Source: Firmicutes bacterium UBA3910 (lineage in GTDB: Bacteria; Bacillota; Limnochordia; Darwinibacteriales; Darwinibacteriaceae). Taken from it: a stretch of 6,808 nucleotides of DNA. Position 1 is the stretch's first letter. Each line of letters begins with the position of its first letter. The stretch covers positions 19,341 to 26,148 of the forward strand of contig DGFC01000126.1 in assembly GCA_002391465.1 (NCBI GenBank), read 5' to 3'. A program made the position numbers and the translations under genes. Shown piece after piece: positions 6,091-6,808 of the stretch. The notes below the pieces were generated by a model that searched no databases, had not been told where the DNA came from, and saw only the letters and a program-made list of their open reading frames with translations.

Positions 6091-6768
6091 TTGAAGATAT
6101 CCGTTTCCATGATGTGTGCCGATTACGGCAGGCTTGCGGAGCAGTTTGAAGTGCTCAACCAGTTCGCCGATGCTTATCATTGGGATATGGTGGACGGCCA
6201 CTATGCCCAGAGCTTGAGCTTGAATCTGGATATGATCTCCTCCCTGCGGGAGGTAATCAAAAAGCCCATCCACGCCCACTTGGCGGTGGAAAGGCCCCAG
6301 GATTTTGTACCGCAGCTCATCGACTTGGGGGTGGAGGAGATCTGCTTCCATTTAGATACGGTGAACGCCCAGTTCTTCCGCTTGGCCAATCTGATTAAGG
6401 ATGCGGGCTTAGGGGTGGGAGTGGTGCTCACCCCCGTGGAACGGCCCGAAATCCTAGAGTACGTCTTGGAGGCGCTGGATTCGGTGAATGTGCTCACGGT
6501 GGATCCGGGCTTTGCTGGCCAGCGCTTTATTGGGGCTGCAGTGCGGAAAGTTCCCATCCTCAAGGAATGGAAAGAGAAGTACGGTTATACTTTCGAAATC
6601 GAAGTGGATGGGGGAGTGAATGAGCGCACCTTCCAGCAGCTTGTGGAGGCAGGTGCGGAGCGCTTTGTCCTGGGCTCTTCCGGTTTATTCAGCTTGGCAG
6701 CTACGCTGGAAGAGGCGGTGGAGAAAGCTAGAGGCTACATTCCCTTTAAAGCGAACCCTGCAGGTTAA
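6091..6768 (+). CDS. alsE: D-allulose-6-phosphate 3-epimerase-like (ribulose-phosphate 3-epimerase family)
   Basis: Metal-dependent TIM-barrel epimerase acting at C3 of a ketose phosphate; 225 residues. Metal and acid-base positions are present: His30 and Asp32 (YHWDMVDGH), His63 (HAHLAV), Asp173 (EIEVDGGV), with the phosphate/loop motif DPGFAGQRF at 138-146 and GSSGLF near the end. From memory the sequence follows E. coli AlsE more closely than Rpe: MKISxSxMCxD at the N-terminus, RPQDF, NAQFFRL, LKEWKEKYG and EIEVDG. AlsE converts allulose 6-phosphate to fructose 6-phosphate; Rpe converts ribulose to xylulose 5-phosphate. The start is TTG, preceded by GAGGCAGGG (AGGG at 6080-6083, spacing 7) and followed by the expected KISVS beta strand. 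The gene is set apart from the rest by a hairpin. The family is certain; the AlsE over Rpe choice is probable. Confidence 0.85.
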   Translation: MKISVSMMCADYGRLAEQFEVLNQFADAYHWDMVDGHYAQSLSLNLDMISSLREVIKKPIHAHLAVERPQDFVPQLIDLGVEEICFHLDTVNAQFFRLANLIKDAGLGVGVVLTPVERPEILEYVLEALDSVNVLTVDPGFAGQRFIGAAVRKVPILKEWKEKYGYTFEIEVDGGVNERTFQQLVEAGAERFVLGSSGLFSLAATLEEAVEKARGYIPFKANPAG

Positions 6769-6783
6769 CACCTGCAGGGTTTT
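6754..6783 (+). terminator. Intrinsic terminator overlapping the epimerase stop codon
   Basis: Perfect 12-bp inverted repeat AACCCTGCAGGT / ACCTGCAGGGTT (6754-6765 and 6770-6781) with a TAAC loop, then TTTT (6780-6783) before GCC. The left arm encodes the last residues (N-P-A-G) of the epimerase and the loop holds its TAA stop. The U-tract is short, but the stem is long and GC-rich. It likely ends the operon. The 25 bases after it hold nothing I can identify. Confidence 0.8.
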
Positions 6784-6808
6784 GCCGTGCGCCCGGCATG
6801 TCTACCGA

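Overview
The window is one strand-uniform gene cluster for uptake and processing of a sugar. All eight genes read left to right on the + strand with short gaps or small overlaps. Strong purine-rich Shine-Dalgarno sites (for example AAGGAGGGG), GTG and TTG starts next to good ribosome sites, and the RbsB/A/C + RbsD + RbsK gene set suggest a Gram-positive, Bacillota-like anaerobe. This is inference from style, not a lineage assignment. The left edge is not native DNA: bases 4-18 match the 3' 15 bases of the Nextera transposon mosaic end, so this is the end of a draft short-read contig.

Layout. 19-384: C-terminal part of a sugar-binding protein (RbsB type), cut by the contig edge. 397-424: a perfect 12-bp hairpin without a U-tract. 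467-1966: double-domain sugar ABC ATPase (RbsA type). 1981-2958: permease (RbsC type). 2991-3398: D-ribose pyranase RbsD. 3391-4329: ribokinase RbsK. 4334-5017: transaldolase-family, fructose-6-phosphate-aldolase-like enzyme. 5017-5985: aldo/keto reductase of the IolS-like kind. 5986-6090: a gap with an unused Shine-Dalgarno and a probable intrinsic terminator. 6091-6768: epimerase most like D-allulose-6-phosphate 3-epimerase (AlsE). 6754-6783: terminator hairpin with the last stop codon in its loop. No transcriptional regulator, tRNA, rRNA, mobile element or CRISPR is visible, and the operon promoter lies off the left edge.

How the genes work together. The binding protein, ATPase and permease import a monosaccharide. 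RbsD interconverts its cyclic forms and RbsK phosphorylates it. Every key RbsD and RbsK residue I could place is present, except one ribokinase ribose contact (Asn14 in E. coli, Met here) that is also Met in human ribokinase. Ribose is therefore the simplest substrate. The three downstream enzymes are not part of the classical rbs operon. An AlsE-like epimerase, a FSA-like aldolase and a reductase suggest either that ribose is fed into non-oxidative pentose-phosphate chemistry, or that the true substrate is a rarer sugar (allulose or allose) leading to fructose 6-phosphate and then C3 units. The aldolase has Trp where E. coli FsaA has its phosphate-binding Arg134, so its substrate may not be fructose 6-phosphate. 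That residue and the three-enzyme extension are the most interesting points here. I see no clearly new class of system.
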